64,000 bases of DNA from Gemmatimonadota bacterium (GCA_040388535.1 JAZKBR010000002.1:644485-708484); one strand, 5' to 3'. Shown: positions 8,113 to 18,845, numbered from the stretch's first letter. Numbers and translations are program-made. Notes: a model not told the origin generated them from the letters alone.

Positions 8113-9420
8113 TCAGAAGAAGAACATCTCGCCATCACCGCTGCTGCCGAGCCGCGGGTTGACGACGTTGTTGAAGACCGACCCGAAGGTGTAGCTGAGC
8201 GAGAAGTAGCCGTTGGCCCGGTAGCTGGTGCGCTGCTGCCGGAGGCGGAGGAGGACCTCTTCGTCGGTCGCGTCGCCCTTGGGCAGTGTGACCTGGTCGC
8301 GCACGCGCGAATACGACGCGTTGTAGGAGAACTGCAACCCCTTCACGAGTCGCACCGACATTCCCCCGAAGACCGACATCCGGTTCTTGTGAAAGTCCTT
8401 CAGGTAATTCGACCCGGAAATGCCGATGTTGGCATTGCCCCAGGGCGCGCGCGCAGCGTAGGAAAGCGAAAGCGATTGCGACGCCAGCGTTTCCTCGTTC
8501 TTGTCGTACACCGTCAACTCGGTGTACTTGTAGCGATTCAGGCCGAGGCTGTACGCGGCCACCAGCCGACGGCGGGTGTATTCCGAGTACTTGAAGAAGT
8601 CATACTCGACCGTGGGCGAGACGCTGAGGGAGAGATCGACGTTCTGTTGGGAGGATGAGTATCCGCTGAAGGTGGCACCGGCGGAGAGATGCGGTCCGAG
8701 CGAGCGAACCATCAATCCGTTGCCGTAGTAGCTATGGCTGTTGGCGGTGAAGATATCGCCGTCGCCGAAATCGTATCGCGAGCTGCTGGTGTTGCCGGAG
8801 AAGCCCAGGGAGAACTTCCATTTCTCCGTGGTACGACGCGCGGAGAAATTGCCGCTCCAGTCGCTCGATTTCGATTGTGACTCGCCACTGAAAAAGCCAT
8901 TCGCCCCGACGCTGAAGACCCAGAAATTCCACGGGTCGTGCGCGGCCTTGGTGGGTCCTGCGCCCCGCGGCGGCTGATAGGCCAGCGTCATGTTCTTCGC
9001 ATAGGGCGTTCGCAGCACGTAGCGCGCGAGTCCGAGCTTGAGCACCCGGGTGTATTCGCGGCGCTGGTCGTCGCTGCTGGCGCCCTGGGCCGTGGTGTAG
9101 CGCACTTCGTCATCGACGCCGGCGAATTCCCTGAGGCCGATGAACTTGAAGGTCACCTCCTGGCCACCCGACCCGGTACCCAGCGACGTCGAAATCACGT
9201 GCACCTGGGCGGCAGTGCGGTCGCGGACGTAGTTGACCCAGTTCAGCTCGGTACGGAGATAGTCGAAATCGCAGCCGGATGAGGCGCAGTCGAGGAAGAG
9301 GCGCAGCTGTTCAGTGGAATCGGGCCGGGCTGTACGGGGTGGTGGGCCTTCCTGCGCCTGCAGGCCGGACACACTCAGGAGGAGGGCGCACGCGAGGAGG
9401 GCGCGGCGGACGGGGGTCAT
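8113..9420 (-). CDS. Outer-membrane beta-barrel protein of unknown function
   Basis: The 435-residue protein starts at ATG 9420 (MTPVRRALL), giving a normal signal peptide that ends LQAQ; longer readings add an unrelated leader. The N-terminal 100 residues contain a Cys-rich patch (LFLDCASSGCDFDYLR). The rest has repeated aromatic-alternating strands of a barrel (YSRVRDQV, YFSLSYTFG) and ends in FFF. It looks like a 12- to 16-strand outer-membrane protein without a recognised family. The two Cys residues may be redox or structural. It is divergent from hrpB. Confidence 0.75.
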   Translation of the reverse strand: MTPVRRALLACALLLSVSGLQAQEGPPPRTARPDSTEQLRLFLDCASSGCDFDYLRTELNWVNYVRDRTAAQVHVISTSLGTGSGGQEVTFKFIGLREFAGVDDEVRYTTAQGASSDDQRREYTRVLKLGLARYVLRTPYAKNMTLAYQPPRGAGPTKAAHDPWNFWVFSVGANGFFSGESQSKSSDWSGNFSARRTTEKWKFSLGFSGNTSSSRYDFGDGDIFTANSHSYYGNGLMVRSLGPHLSAGATFSGYSSSQQNVDLSLSVSPTVEYDFFKYSEYTRRRLVAAYSLGLNRYKYTELTVYDKNEETLASQSLSLSYAARAPWGNANIGISGSNYLKDFHKNRMSVFGGMSVRLVKGLQFSYNASYSRVRDQVTLPKGDATDEEVLLRLRQQRTSYRANGYFSLSYTFGSVFNNVVNPRLGSSGDGEMFFF

Positions 9421-9544
9421 GGAGCCTCGGGGTAGGCCGGTACGAAACGAAATGGAATGGGGAGCGATCACCAGATGGCGTTCCACCGGGGAAAGTTTCG
9501 ACTCCCAGGCGTCGAGATCGAATTGTCATCTTACTTTCAGGGCG

Positions 9545-12049
9545 ATGTCACTTCCGATCAACGCGGTGCTGCCCGAAATCCTTACCACCCTCGCCGCGTC
9601 GACCGCGGCGGTGCTGGTCGCGCCACCTGGTGCCGGCAAGACCACCGGTGTCCCCCTCGCCTTGCTGGATGCGCCGTGGCTCGCAGGGCGCCGGATCCTG
9701 GTGCTCGAGCCTCGCCGGCTCGCGGCGCGTGCCGCTGCCATGCGCATGGCCTTCCTGCTCGGCGAACGTGTGGGCGAGACGGTGGGCTACCGCATCCGGC
9801 TGGAGCACCGCGTCGGGCCACGCACCCGGGTCGAGGTGGTAACCGAAGGAATCCTCACCCGGCGGCTCCAGGATGATCCGGGGCTCGAGGGGGTCGGTGC
9901 CGTGCTCTTCGACGAATTCCACGAACGCTCTCTCGCGGCCGACACCGGGCTCGCGCTCACGCTCGCGAGCCGCGCCCTGCTGCGCGACGATCTTCGCATT
10001 CTGGTGATGTCGGCAACGCTCGATGGCGATGCCGTCGCGACGCTGCTCGACCACGCACCGGTGATCCGGAGCGAGGGGCGCGCCTATCCGGTGCAGACGC
10101 AACATCGTACGCCTGCGCCCCACGCCCGCATCGAAGGGCACGTGGCGCAGGTGGTACGTGAAGCGCTCGCGACCGAAGCGGGATCGGTGCTCGTCTTTCT
10201 CCCTGGTGCCGGCGAGATCCGCCGAGTCGAGGGGATGCTCGCCGACGGCCTGCCGCCGGACGTCTCGCTGCACCCGCTGCACGGGTCGCTCCCGCCGGCG
10301 CAGCAGGACGCCGCGATTGCTCCTGCGGCAGCGGGGAAACGCAAGGTGGTGCTCGCGACCAGCATTGCCGAGACGTCGCTCACCATCGAAGGAATTCGTG
10401 TCGTGGTCGACAGTGGGTTGATGCGCATTCCGCGCTTCTCGCCGCGCACCGGGATGACTCGGCTCGAAACTATGCGGGTGTCGCGTGCGGCAGCCGATCA
10501 GCGCCGCGGTCGAGCCGGCCGACTCGAGTCAGGTAGCTGCTGGCGCTGCTGGAGCGGGGCCGAAGATGCCGGACTGGTGCCGTATACCCGCGCCGAAATT
10601 CTCGATGCCGACCTCGCCCCGCTGGCACTCGAACTCGCGGCCGCCGGCTTTGCCGATCCCGCGGATTTGCAGTGGCTCGATCCGCCGCCCGCCGCAGCGT
10701 TTGCGCAGGGCCGCGAATTGCTCACGTTGCTCGGCGCGCTCGATGCCGAAGGGCGCCTCACTTCGCACGGCCGCGCGATGGCCACGCTCGGTACGCATCC
10801 ACGGCTGGCGCACTTGCTGTTGCGTGCACGCGAGCACGGGGCCGCGAGCGGGCGTCGTGCGGCTCAGCTGGCGGCGTTGCTCGAAGAGCGCGATATCCTG
10901 CGCGGTGCGGGTGGACCACCCGCATCCGATGTCACGCTGCGACTCGACCTGCTCGAGCGTCAGGGTGGCGCCGCCGCTGTGGGTGCGGCCACGGTTGACC
11001 GCCAGGGCTTGAGCAAGGTGCGCGAGCTCGCGGCCGAGTGGTGCCGGCGACTCGACCTGCCGCCGCACGGAAGCGGCCACGATGCCGATGACGCGGGGCT
11101 GCTCCTCGCACTGGCCTACCCCGATCGGGTGGCGCAACGACGCGAAACAGGGGGGCGCTTCCTGCTGCGAAATGGCCGCGGCGCGACACTCCCTGCTGGC
11201 GATCCGCTGGCGCAGTCCGCATGGCTGGTGGCGGCGCAAGTCGATGATGCGGGGCGCGAAGGGCGCATCCTGCTCGCGGCCGCACTCGACCCGGGCGAAT
11301 TGATTGCCAGCGCGGGCGAGCAGGTCACGACCACGGACGAAATCCGCTGGGATGATGGCACCCAGGCGGTGCAAAGCCGCCGACGGACCACGCTCGGTGC
11401 GCTCGTCTTTGCCGACAAGGCGCTCGCATCACCGGATCCCGAGCTGGTACGTGCCGCGCTGCTTGATGGGATCCGTCGGAGTGGCATCGACGCGCTGCCC
11501 TGGCGGGCGGACGCAACTGCTGTGCGTCAGCGCCTCGCCTTCGCCCACGCGCTCGATACTGGCTGGCCCGATGTTTCCGAGCTGGTGCTGCTTGGCTCAC
11601 TCGACGAGTGGCTGGCGCCGCATCTCGCCGGAATCCGCAAGCTGGACGACCTCGCGCGCGTCGATCTCGGCGCCGCGCTGCTCGACCTGCTGGGATGGGA
11701 ACAGCGGCGGGTGCTCGACGCGATCGCACCTGTGCGCATCGAGGTGCCCAGTGGCTCCCAGATCGCGGTGGACTACAGCGATCCGTCGGCTCCAGTGCTT
11801 GCGGTACGATTGCAGGAGATGTTCGGGCTCTCCACCACACCGACCGTGGGGAATGGTCGGGTGCCATTGATGCTCCACCTGCTCTCGCCTGCGGGGCGGC
11901 CGATGCAGGTGACGCGGGATCTCGCGAGCTTCTGGGCCAGCGGATATTTCGATGTGCGGAAGGACCTGCGGGGTCGGTATCCCAAGCACCACTGGCCGGA
12001 GAATCCGCTCGAGGCCCCGGCCGTCCGGGGGATCAAGCGTCGCCGCTGA
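9545..12049 (+). CDS. hrpB: ATP-dependent helicase HrpB
   Basis: The 834-residue product is the length usual for HrpB. Walker A GAGKT is at residues 29-33, the DEFH box (DEFHERS, diagnostic for HrpB among DEAH proteins) near 122, SATLDG soon after, and the arginine-finger motif QRRGRAGR near 319-326. A helicase-associated domain and the HrpB-specific C-terminal domain follow. It is an RNA-dependent ATPase-type helicase of the cytoplasm. ATG 9545 is chosen because homology begins there; the frame extends upstream to 9314 but encodes a low-quality leader. It ends 4 bases from the convergent histidine kinase gene. Confidence 0.93.
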   Translation: MSLPINAVLPEILTTLAASTAAVLVAPPGAGKTTGVPLALLDAPWLAGRRILVLEPRRLAARAAAMRMAFLLGERVGETVGYRIRLEHRVGPRTRVEVVTEGILTRRLQDDPGLEGVGAVLFDEFHERSLAADTGLALTLASRALLRDDLRILVMSATLDGDAVATLLDHAPVIRSEGRAYPVQTQHRTPAPHARIEGHVAQVVREALATEAGSVLVFLPGAGEIRRVEGMLADGLPPDVSLHPLHGSLPPAQQDAAIAPAAAGKRKVVLATSIAETSLTIEGIRVVVDSGLMRIPRFSPRTGMTRLETMRVSRAAADQRRGRAGRLESGSCWRCWSGAEDAGLVPYTRAEILDADLAPLALELAAAGFADPADLQWLDPPPAAAFAQGRELLTLLGALDAEGRLTSHGRAMATLGTHPRLAHLLLRAREHGAASGRRAAQLAALLEERDILRGAGGPPASDVTLRLDLLERQGGAAAVGAATVDRQGLSKVRELAAEWCRRLDLPPHGSGHDADDAGLLLALAYPDRVAQRRETGGRFLLRNGRGATLPAGDPLAQSAWLVAAQVDDAGREGRILLAAALDPGELIASAGEQVTTTDEIRWDDGTQAVQSRRRTTLGALVFADKALASPDPELVRAALLDGIRRSGIDALPWRADATAVRQRLAFAHALDTGWPDVSELVLLGSLDEWLAPHLAGIRKLDDLARVDLGAALLDLLGWEQRRVLDAIAPVRIEVPSGSQIAVDYSDPSAPVLAVRLQEMFGLSTTPTVGNGRVPLMLHLLSPAGRPMQVTRDLASFWASGYFDVRKDLRGRYPKHHWPENPLEAPAVRGIKRRR

Positions 12050-12053
12050 GCCG

Positions 12054-14690
12054 CTACGCCTCGAGGGCCGCAGTCAGCTCGTCGATGGTGAATGGCTTGG
12101 GCAGGAAGGTGGTCTCGCCGTCACTGCCACCGAGCGCCTTCCGCACGGCGTGATCGCCGGTGTAGCCCGACATCAGGATGCTGCGAATGTCGGGGAAGCG
12201 CATACTGACTTCCTGCACGAGTTGCCGGCCGGTGCGGCCCGGCATCGCCTGGTCGGTGAGGACGATGTGGATCGATCCGACCGGCGCCGCATCGAGCACC
12301 GCAATCGCCTCGTCGGCATTGCCGGCTTCCACCACCTGATATCCCTTCCGCTCCAGCAGGCGACGCGTGGTGCGACGCAACGTCGCCTCGTCGTCGACGA
12401 TCAGCACGCGGCGCTCCTGGCCGCGCGACACCGCGCGTGTTGTGGCGGGCGTGTCATGGCGTGAGACCGACGGGACCGCGACGGCGGGGAGATAGAGCGT
12501 GAACGATGAGCCTTCGTTGGGCGCACTGCGTACCAGCACCGCGCCGTGCATCCGTTCGATGAAGCCGTAGATGATCGCGAGCCCGAGACCGGTCCCCTTT
12601 CCCTGCGGCTTGGTCGTGAAGAACGGTTCGAAGAGGTGACGCTGAACTTCCTCGGACATCCCCAGCCCGGTGTCGCGCACCGAGACGGTGACGAAGCGTC
12701 CCGGCGAGAGCTGCGGCAGGGCGAGCAGGTCATCCGGGCGCAGGACCACGACATCGGTGCGCACCGTCACGGCGCCGCCATCCGGCATCGCATCCCGCGC
12801 GTTCGCAACCAGATTGAGCAGGGCAAGCTCGAATTGGCCCGGATCGCACTCGACCCACGCATTGGGTGCGGTCGCCTGGACCACCAGCTGCTGCTCGGCC
12901 GCGACCAGCCGCTGCAACAACGGCCGGACGCGCTCGACCACGGCATCGAGCTCGACCACCACGAGCCGCTCGACCTCCTGGCGCGAGAAGGAGAGCAGCT
13001 GGCGCGTCAGTGTCTTGGCCCGGTCGGCGGCGAGAGCAATATCGAGCACGTCGTCGCGGTGCGGGTCATCGGGTCGGAGATCCTGCATCAGCAGTTCGGT
13101 CGTGGCGGTAATCGTCGTCAGCAGGTTGTTGAAATCGTGCGCGACACCTCCCGCGAGCTTGCCAACGGCTTCCATTTTCTGCGCCTGCCGGAACTGCTCC
13201 TCGAGGATCCGTCGCTCGCTCACATCCGAATGAGTGCCGATCATCCGCAGCGCCTGACCTCGGGGGTCGCGCTCCACCACTTGTCCGCGTGACCGGATCC
13301 AGGCGTAGCCACCGTCGGCGCGCAGGATCCTGAATTCGATGTCGTACGGATCCATCTGCGGCACGGTGATGTGGCGCTGCTGTGTGTCGACAACACGCTG
13401 GCGATCGTCGGGATGCACCAGTGCAATGAAATCATCCTGGGTAAAGCCCAGATCGGGGGCGTAACCGAGCATGGTGCGGAAGACAGGCGATGTGTAGGAG
13501 CGGCCTTCCGGAATGCGATAATCCCAGATGCCATCGCGAGTCACCGTGAGGGCGAGTCGGAGCTGCTCCTCGCTGTCACGCAACGCGGCGCTGAGTCGCT
13601 TGCGTTCGGTGATGTCTTCGATGTGCGCCAGCAGATGTGCGGGTGCGCCGGTCCCCGTCCGCACCCCCGAGACGGTGACCTGCATCCAGACGGTGCTGCC
13701 ATCGCGATGGACGCCGCGGCGTTCGGCCCGCGTGGATTCGGCTTCTCCGCGGGACACGCGCGCCAGATTGATGGCGACCGAATCGTGCTCGTCAGGATGA
13801 AGGACATCGCGCCAGGTCAGTGCATGGGCGGCGTCGAGGTCGTATCCCAGCATCGACGCGAGGGCGAGGTTCACCCCGATGACCTGGCCGGCAGGCGACA
13901 GCAGGGCCATGCCGTTGCCGGCCTGCTCGAAGGCGGAGCGGAATCGCGCCTCGCTCTCCCGCAACGCGAGATCGGAGTGCGTTCGCACGCGCTCGAGTTC
14001 CTCATTGGCCGACACGTCCCGAATCGCCACCAGTGAATAGCCGTGTGGCAACTGATCGATGTGCAGGACCACCGGATGTCTCGACTCATCGGCGAGCGTG
14101 AGCAGGCGACGCACGGGCTCGCCTGAGGCCGGGATGCCGACTGGCTCGTCGAGGAACTCCTGGATCCGCTTGGTCTCGATCGACTGGCGGGTATCACCGA
14201 CCAACGTTGCGAAGGCCTGATTCGCATCGGTGATCCGGCCGTCGGGCGCGTGCAGAATGATCGGGAGTGGCGAGTGCTTGAAGAGAATATCAAACTGCTG
14301 ATCCGCCGCCGCCTGACGTACCTCAGCCCGCCGCTGCGCGGTGAGATCGCGAATGTCGACGACGAGGGTGCCGGCGACCGGCGTGGCGCGCTGCCAGATC
14401 CAGGTCGCGTCGATGGTGCCGAACAGAATCGGGTACTCCATCTCGCGTGCCACGCCGCTGGCGAGGACCTGCCGGAAGCCGTTGATGAACTCTTCAACCC
14501 GGGGAATCGGAAAGATCGCCCGGAGCGGCTGGCCGACGATCTGCTCGAGTGACCGATGGAGCAGCTGCGGCACGATCCCGTGGGCCTCGGTCACCTCGAA
14601 GTCGTCGAAGGTGCCGTCGCCCCGGTGTCGGGGTACCAGCGAGAAACCGCCGTCAGGCGGGGGGGACTGGTCGGGTCTGGAGTTGGACAA
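12054..14690 (-). CDS. Multi-PAS hybrid sensor histidine kinase
   Basis: The 878-residue protein has no transmembrane segment. About four PAS/PAC modules occupy residues 10-510. A HisKA domain follows, with phospho-acceptor His near 517 in [14 protein letters not shown], then an HATPase domain with N box ([10 protein letters not shown]) and G boxes ([16 protein letters not shown]). A C-terminal receiver domain ([11 protein letters not shown]) has its phospho-Asp near 812 in VLTDQAMPG. The HDFNN form of the H box is typical of orphan cytosolic hybrid kinases with a NtrB-like core. It probably senses a soluble ligand or redox state and phosphorylates its own receiver. No output regulator is adjacent. 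Confidence 0.92.
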   Translation of the reverse strand: MSNSRPDQSPPPDGGFSLVPRHRGDGTFDDFEVTEAHGIVPQLLHRSLEQIVGQPLRAIFPIPRVEEFINGFRQVLASGVAREMEYPILFGTIDATWIWQRATPVAGTLVVDIRDLTAQRRAEVRQAAADQQFDILFKHSPLPIILHAPDGRITDANQAFATLVGDTRQSIETKRIQEFLDEPVGIPASGEPVRRLLTLADESRHPVVLHIDQLPHGYSLVAIRDVSANEELERVRTHSDLALRESEARFRSAFEQAGNGMALLSPAGQVIGVNLALASMLGYDLDAAHALTWRDVLHPDEHDSVAINLARVSRGEAESTRAERRGVHRDGSTVWMQVTVSGVRTGTGAPAHLLAHIEDITERKRLSAALRDSEEQLRLALTVTRDGIWDYRIPEGRSYTSPVFRTMLGYAPDLGFTQDDFIALVHPDDRQRVVDTQQRHITVPQMDPYDIEFRILRADGGYAWIRSRGQVVERDPRGQALRMIGTHSDVSERRILEEQFRQAQKMEAVGKLAGGVAHDFNNLLTTITATTELLMQDLRPDDPHRDDVLDIALAADRAKTLTRQLLSFSRQEVERLVVVELDAVVERVRPLLQRLVAAEQQLVVQATAPNAWVECDPGQFELALLNLVANARDAMPDGGAVTVRTDVVVLRPDDLLALPQLSPGRFVTVSVRDTGLGMSEEVQRHLFEPFFTTKPQGKGTGLGLAIIYGFIERMHGAVLVRSAPNEGSSFTLYLPAVAVPSVSRHDTPATTRAVSRGQERRVLIVDDEATLRRTTRRLLERKGYQVVEAGNADEAIAVLDAAPVGSIHIVLTDQAMPGRTGRQLVQEVSMRFPDIRSILMSGYTGDHAVRKALGGSDGETTFLPKPFTIDELTAALEA

Positions 14691-14723
14691 GCCGGAAAGG
14701 TACCGGCAAACAGCGAAGGAGGG

Positions 14724-14798
14724 GAGACTAGAGACTAGAGACTGGAGACTAGAGGGGAACCCTGTCGAGGCGTTCTCTAGTCTCCAGTCTCCAGTCTC
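14724..14798. repeat. Heptamer array B: GAGACTA/G arms in inverted orientation
   Basis: The left arm 14724-14754 reads GAGACTA, GAGACTA, GAGACTG, GAGACTA, GAG. The right arm 14775-14798 is the reverse complement type (CTC, TAGTCTC, CAGTCTC, CAGTCTC), across a 20-base spacer. The arms could pair as a long hairpin. It lies between two minus-strand genes, just upstream of the histidine kinase start. Confidence 0.85.
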
Positions 14799-14813
14799 AC
14801 ATCTCTTTCGCTG

Positions 14814-15347
14814 CTAGAAACGAATCCCCAGCGTGATCGGCACAAACATCTGGTTGTTATTCGAGACGAAGACGTTCACGAACTTGCCCTCGACGAAGAG
14901 GCTCTTGCCAAGCCGGAAGCCGGCACCGGCCTCGATCGCCATGTTCGAATCGGTCTCCTTCACCAGCGTCCCGTTGAAATTGGTCTTGTTCTCGGTGCGC
15001 CAGAGACCGAGCCCGCCGAGGACGTAGAGATTGGTCCCGGCGTCATAGCTCAGGCGGCCCAGGGCGGCGAAGGCGTTGGCGCCGTCACCCTCGATATTGA
15101 TGCCGAAGTCCTTCTGGCTGAAGTGATGGTACGAGGCGTCGAGCCCGACCCACATCTTGGAACTGGCCGGGCGGTAACCCACCAGGGCGGTGCCGTTGAA
15201 GCCGGTCTTGTAGAAGTCACCGGCATTCCCCATCGGGAGTGTCACTCCGCCGCCCAACCCGAGCTCCCAGCTGCCGGACTGCGCCGTCAGTGGGGCGGTG
15301 ACTGCGACGAGGGCAACGAGTGCGCCCGCGAGAATGGCCTTCCGCAT
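14814..15347 (-). CDS. Outer-membrane beta-barrel protein
   Basis: The 177-residue product has a signal peptide (about 1-22, ending LTAQ). About eight amphipathic strands follow with Gly-rich turns (GLGGGVTLPMG, FNGTALVGYRP, LYVLGGLGLW, AIEAGAGFRLG) and a terminal Phe. It is a small barrel of the OmpA-N/OmpW type. No function can be assigned. It resembles the barrels at 7500 and 52986 in size and design, which may be a lineage-specific family. Confidence 0.82.
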   Translation of the reverse strand: MRKAILAGALVALVAVTAPLTAQSGSWELGLGGGVTLPMGNAGDFYKTGFNGTALVGYRPASSKMWVGLDASYHHFSQKDFGINIEGDGANAFAALGRLSYDAGTNLYVLGGLGLWRTENKTNFNGTLVKETDSNMAIEAGAGFRLGKSLFVEGKFVNVFVSNNNQMFVPITLGIRF

Positions 15348-15437
15348 CTGCTATCTCCTTGTAAGTGTGTGGCGGCGCCACCAGGCACCGACAATGGCAG
15401 GTGACGAGCCGCAGGCAAGTGAAACACACAGCATACG

Positions 15438-16373
15438 TTACGGCGTGAAACGCTCAGCCCCGGCTGGTGGGGTCCACGGATGCTTCGGTTCGAAGGTCTT
15501 CCAAAGCAAGGCGGAGACCTTCCGAAGCAGGACGTAGCCCTGGTTGGTCGGGGCATAGCTGGTATCGCTCTGGTTCCGGGTGATCACGGCGAAGACATAG
15601 TCTCCGGACGGGGCGTTCACGAGCACGACCTCCGAACGTGACCGATCGACGGCGCCCTGTTTGGAGGCCGCCTGGACCCACGGGGGCAATTGGGAGAGTG
15701 CCTCACCGTTCCAGTAGATCCGGGTCAGGTGGCGGTACATCTGGGCGCTGGCCGCGGGCGAGACTGCCTTCCCCTCACGAATCTTCACCACGAGTTCGGC
15801 CATCTCCCGCGGGGTCGTCTGCCCCCAGCCCATGGCCACCCAGTTGTCGCGCCGACCGGGCGTTCGGGAATTCATCCTGGTGGAGTCGAAGCCGTTGGCC
15901 GCGAGCCAGGAGTTGATGACGGTGCCGCCGCCCACGAGTGCCTGCAGCCAGAGCGCCGCCGCGTTGTCGCTGGTCGTGATCATCATCAGCGAGACCTGAT
16001 TGAGCGGAATCTTCGCACCACTCTGGAGCTTGTCGAAGAGATCGTCCTCACCCTTGTAGCGCAGCGAGTCGGCCCAGGTCAGCACCGAGTCGAAGGTGAG
16101 CTGGCCGTGCTCGATGCGATCGAAGGTGGTGGCGAGAATCGGCACCTTGATCATCGATGCGGTAGGAAAGAGTTCATCGGCGCGGATGATGGCACCACGG
16201 CCGCTCTTGAGGTGACGCACGTAGATGCCGACATCACCATTGACCTCGCGCGCGAGTGCCGTGAGCGAGGCCTCGAGTCGGCTGTCGCGCCGCACTGCCG
16301 GCCACTGACGCTGTGCCGAGAGCGGGGCGACCACGAGAAGGAAGGCGATAGTTACGCGTGTGAGCGGCATCAT
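15438..16373 (-). CDS. Exported serine hydrolase of the class A beta-lactamase fold
   Basis: The 311-residue protein has a signal peptide ending LSAQ. The catalytic SxxK is at Ser73-Lys76 (TASMIKVP) and SDN at 135-137 (TTSDNAA), both as in class A beta-lactamases. Two expected features differ. The omega-loop Glu166/Asn170 region reads SRTPGRRDNW with no clear general-base Glu. The KTG triad is KQG (238-240). It therefore more likely belongs to the beta-lactamase-like serine hydrolases acting on cell-wall or other amides than to resistance enzymes. It is transcribed alone, divergent from the DUF5916 gene. Confidence 0.82.
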   Translation of the reverse strand: MMPLTRVTIAFLLVVAPLSAQRQWPAVRRDSRLEASLTALAREVNGDVGIYVRHLKSGRGAIIRADELFPTASMIKVPILATTFDRIEHGQLTFDSVLTWADSLRYKGEDDLFDKLQSGAKIPLNQVSLMMITTSDNAAALWLQALVGGGTVINSWLAANGFDSTRMNSRTPGRRDNWVAMGWGQTTPREMAELVVKIREGKAVSPAASAQMYRHLTRIYWNGEALSQLPPWVQAASKQGAVDRSRSEVVLVNAPSGDYVFAVITRNQSDTSYAPTNQGYVLLRKVSALLWKTFEPKHPWTPPAGAERFTP

Positions 16374-16499
16374 TGACCCGGAGTTGTCAGAGAATGGATT
16401 GAAGGTAATTCACCTCTGCGCTGGTGAATCCGAGTCGAAACCCGGTCACCCCTCGGCGCGTACCGAGACCCGTCCCCCAACCCGAACGCAGGACATCCC

Positions 16500-18839
16500 G
16501 TGATTCTCGCCTCGTTATTGCTCGCCACACTGCTCGGTCCCGATGATCCCGGCATTCACTCCGGTCGAGCGGGCCAGGTGCAGGTTCGACCACCCCGGCT
16601 GGCTGGCGCCATTGTGGTCGACGGCAACCTCGATGAGGCGCAGTGGAAGCAGGCCTCGATCCTCACCGGCTTCTCGCAGTACTCGCCCGTGGACGGCGTG
16701 GCAGCGGCCGACTCGACTGAAGTCCTGATCTGGTACTCCCCGACGCACCTGCATATCGGGATTCGGGCCTTCGCGCCGAGCGGCACCGTGCGAGCCACGC
16801 TGGCACAGCGCGACCAGATCTTCAGCGACGACAACCTGCAGGTGCTGCTCTCGACCTTCAATGATGGCCGCCAGGCGAGCGTCTTCGCGGTGAACCCCTT
16901 TGGCATTCAGGGCGACGGGGCGATGAACGAGAGTGGTCGCGGCGCCTCGTGCAGCGGATTCAACTGCGCGACGCAGACACGCGAGGGCACCGACCTCTCG
17001 CAGGACTTTGTCTGGGAATCGAAGGGACGACTCACGCCTGATGGCTATGAGGTGGAGCTGCGGATTCCGTTCAAGAGCATCCGCTTCCAGCAGGCGAAGA
17101 CGCAGACCTGGGGCATCAACGTCGTGCGGGTGGTGCAGCGCTCGGGACAGGAACAGACCTGGACGATGACCAAGCGCGGCGCGTCGTCGTTCCTGTCGCA
17201 GTCGGGGAAGCTCGAAGGGCTGAGCGAGCTGAATGCCGGCCGGGCGCTGGACATCATCCCCACGCTGACCTCGCGGGTCGATGGCGGGCCGACCGGGGCG
17301 AGTGGCAAGTGGGACTACACCGGCGGAAAGCCGGAGATCGGCGGCAACATCCGCTACGGCATTACCTCGAACCTCACCCTCAATGCCACGGCGAATCCTG
17401 ACTTCTCGCAGGTCGAAAGCGATGTGGGGCAGTTCTCCTTCGACCCGCGCCAGGCGATCGGCTTTCCCGAGCGACGGCCGTTCTTCCTCGACGGCATCGA
17501 GCAGTTCGATGCGCCATCGAACCTGATCTACACCCGCCGGATCGTGCAGCCGGTGTTTGCCACCAAGGTCACCGGCAAGGTGTCGGGGACGCAGGTCGGC
17601 GTGCTTGCGGCGGTCGATGACGAAGCTGCATCGCGCAACGGGACGAATCCGCTCTTCGGGATCGTGCGGCTCTCGCGCGACCTCGGCCCCGGCTCCCGGC
17701 TCGGCTTCCTCTGGACCGAACAGCACGACGGCGACGACCAGAACCGGGTGCTCGACATCGACGGGCGCGTTGTGCTCAACAAGGTGCACTCGTTCACCTT
17801 CTCGGGGGCGATGGCGCGCAACGAGCGTCTCGGTGTCGTGAAGACGGCGCCGCTCTGGAGCGCGGGGTATCGCTTCAACGGGCGTGCCTTCCGGTCGAGC
17901 TGGCAGATGAGTGGCATCGACGAAGATTTCCGTACCAGCTCGGGGTTCATCTCGCGCCCGGGCATCGCGCACGGCAACATCTCCAACAGCTACTCGATTC
18001 TCCGCCCGGCGAAGACCCTCGAATCGCTCACCGGTGAAGTGGTCCTCGACGGCACCTGGCGCTACCAGGACCTGATCGACGGCGGGCCGATCCAGGATCG
18101 CAAGATGCATTTCAACTTCAACGCCCGCTTCAAGGGCGGCTGGGGTCTCGGTGCATCGCTGCTCGATGAGAATTTCGGCTACGATCCGAGCATCTACGGC
18201 AGCTACCGGATCAAGCAGAACGACGGCAGCTACACCGCCTTCCCCGAGCAGCCGCGGCTGCCGAATCGCGACTATCTGGTATCAGGCAACACGCCGCAGT
18301 CCAAGTATTTCCAGATGAACGGCTTCATTCTCTGGGGGAAGGACGAGAATTTCTTCGAGTGGCAGTCGGGGAACATCATCTTCATCACCGGCGGCGCCAC
18401 GATCCGTCCCAGCGACCAGTTGCGGATCAACCTGTCGTACAACCACCAGACGGTGAACCGGATCAGCGACGGATCGCGCGTCTCGCTGCAGATCGTGCCG
18501 CGTGCACGCGTCGAGTACCAGCTGTCACGCGCCTTCCAGGTGCGACTGGTGTCGCAGTATGTGCTCGAGACGCGTGACTCGTTGCGCGATGAAGGGCGGA
18601 CCAACCTGCCGATCTACTACGCCGGCAGCGATGGCTCACTCTCGCGCGCGGCGGCGTTCCGGGACGGCAACCTGCGCACCGACCTGCTCTTCTCCTACTT
18701 CCCGAATCCTGGCACCGTGGTCTACCTCGGCTACGGTGGTGGCTACCACGAACCAGGCGAGCGCGGGCGGCTCAAGTTCGATCGGGTGAACGATGGATTT
18801 TTCATGAAGCTGAGCTACTTGTTCCGAATGCGGGGATAG
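16500..18839 (+). CDS. DUF5916-type outer-membrane protein with family 9 carbohydrate-binding-like domain
   Basis: The product has 779 residues from a GTG start. The N-terminal part after a short signal peptide is a CBM9-like module (IVVDGNLDEAQWKQAS, the usual opening). A long C-terminal beta-barrel with aromatic alternation ends in FRMRG. This architecture matches DUF5916 proteins, outer-membrane proteins of unknown substrate common in Bacteroidota, Gemmatimonadota and Acidobacteriota. It is probably involved in binding or uptake of a glycan or other polymer. It is followed by an intrinsic terminator nested in heptamer arrays. The alternative start is imprecise because no strong ribosome-binding site is visible. 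Confidence 0.85.
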   Translation: MILASLLLATLLGPDDPGIHSGRAGQVQVRPPRLAGAIVVDGNLDEAQWKQASILTGFSQYSPVDGVAAADSTEVLIWYSPTHLHIGIRAFAPSGTVRATLAQRDQIFSDDNLQVLLSTFNDGRQASVFAVNPFGIQGDGAMNESGRGASCSGFNCATQTREGTDLSQDFVWESKGRLTPDGYEVELRIPFKSIRFQQAKTQTWGINVVRVVQRSGQEQTWTMTKRGASSFLSQSGKLEGLSELNAGRALDIIPTLTSRVDGGPTGASGKWDYTGGKPEIGGNIRYGITSNLTLNATANPDFSQVESDVGQFSFDPRQAIGFPERRPFFLDGIEQFDAPSNLIYTRRIVQPVFATKVTGKVSGTQVGVLAAVDDEAASRNGTNPLFGIVRLSRDLGPGSRLGFLWTEQHDGDDQNRVLDIDGRVVLNKVHSFTFSGAMARNERLGVVKTAPLWSAGYRFNGRAFRSSWQMSGIDEDFRTSSGFISRPGIAHGNISNSYSILRPAKTLESLTGEVVLDGTWRYQDLIDGGPIQDRKMHFNFNARFKGGWGLGASLLDENFGYDPSIYGSYRIKQNDGSYTAFPEQPRLPNRDYLVSGNTPQSKYFQMNGFILWGKDENFFEWQSGNIIFITGGATIRPSDQLRINLSYNHQTVNRISDGSRVSLQIVPRARVEYQLSRAFQVRLVSQYVLETRDSLRDEGRTNLPIYYAGSDGSLSRAAAFRDGNLRTDLLFSYFPNPGTVVYLGYGGGYHEPGERGRLKFDRVNDGFFMKLSYLFRMRG

Positions 18840-18845
18840 ACAGAA

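Noticed and set aside
15438-16373. Beta-lactam resistance gene
   Set aside because: The omega-loop Glu and KTG triad are not conserved; only the fold is claimed.
16515-18110. 531-codon minus-strand frame inside the DUF5916 gene
   Set aside because: Shadow of the plus-strand gene, which has a signal peptide, a CBM9-like opening and barrel pattern.
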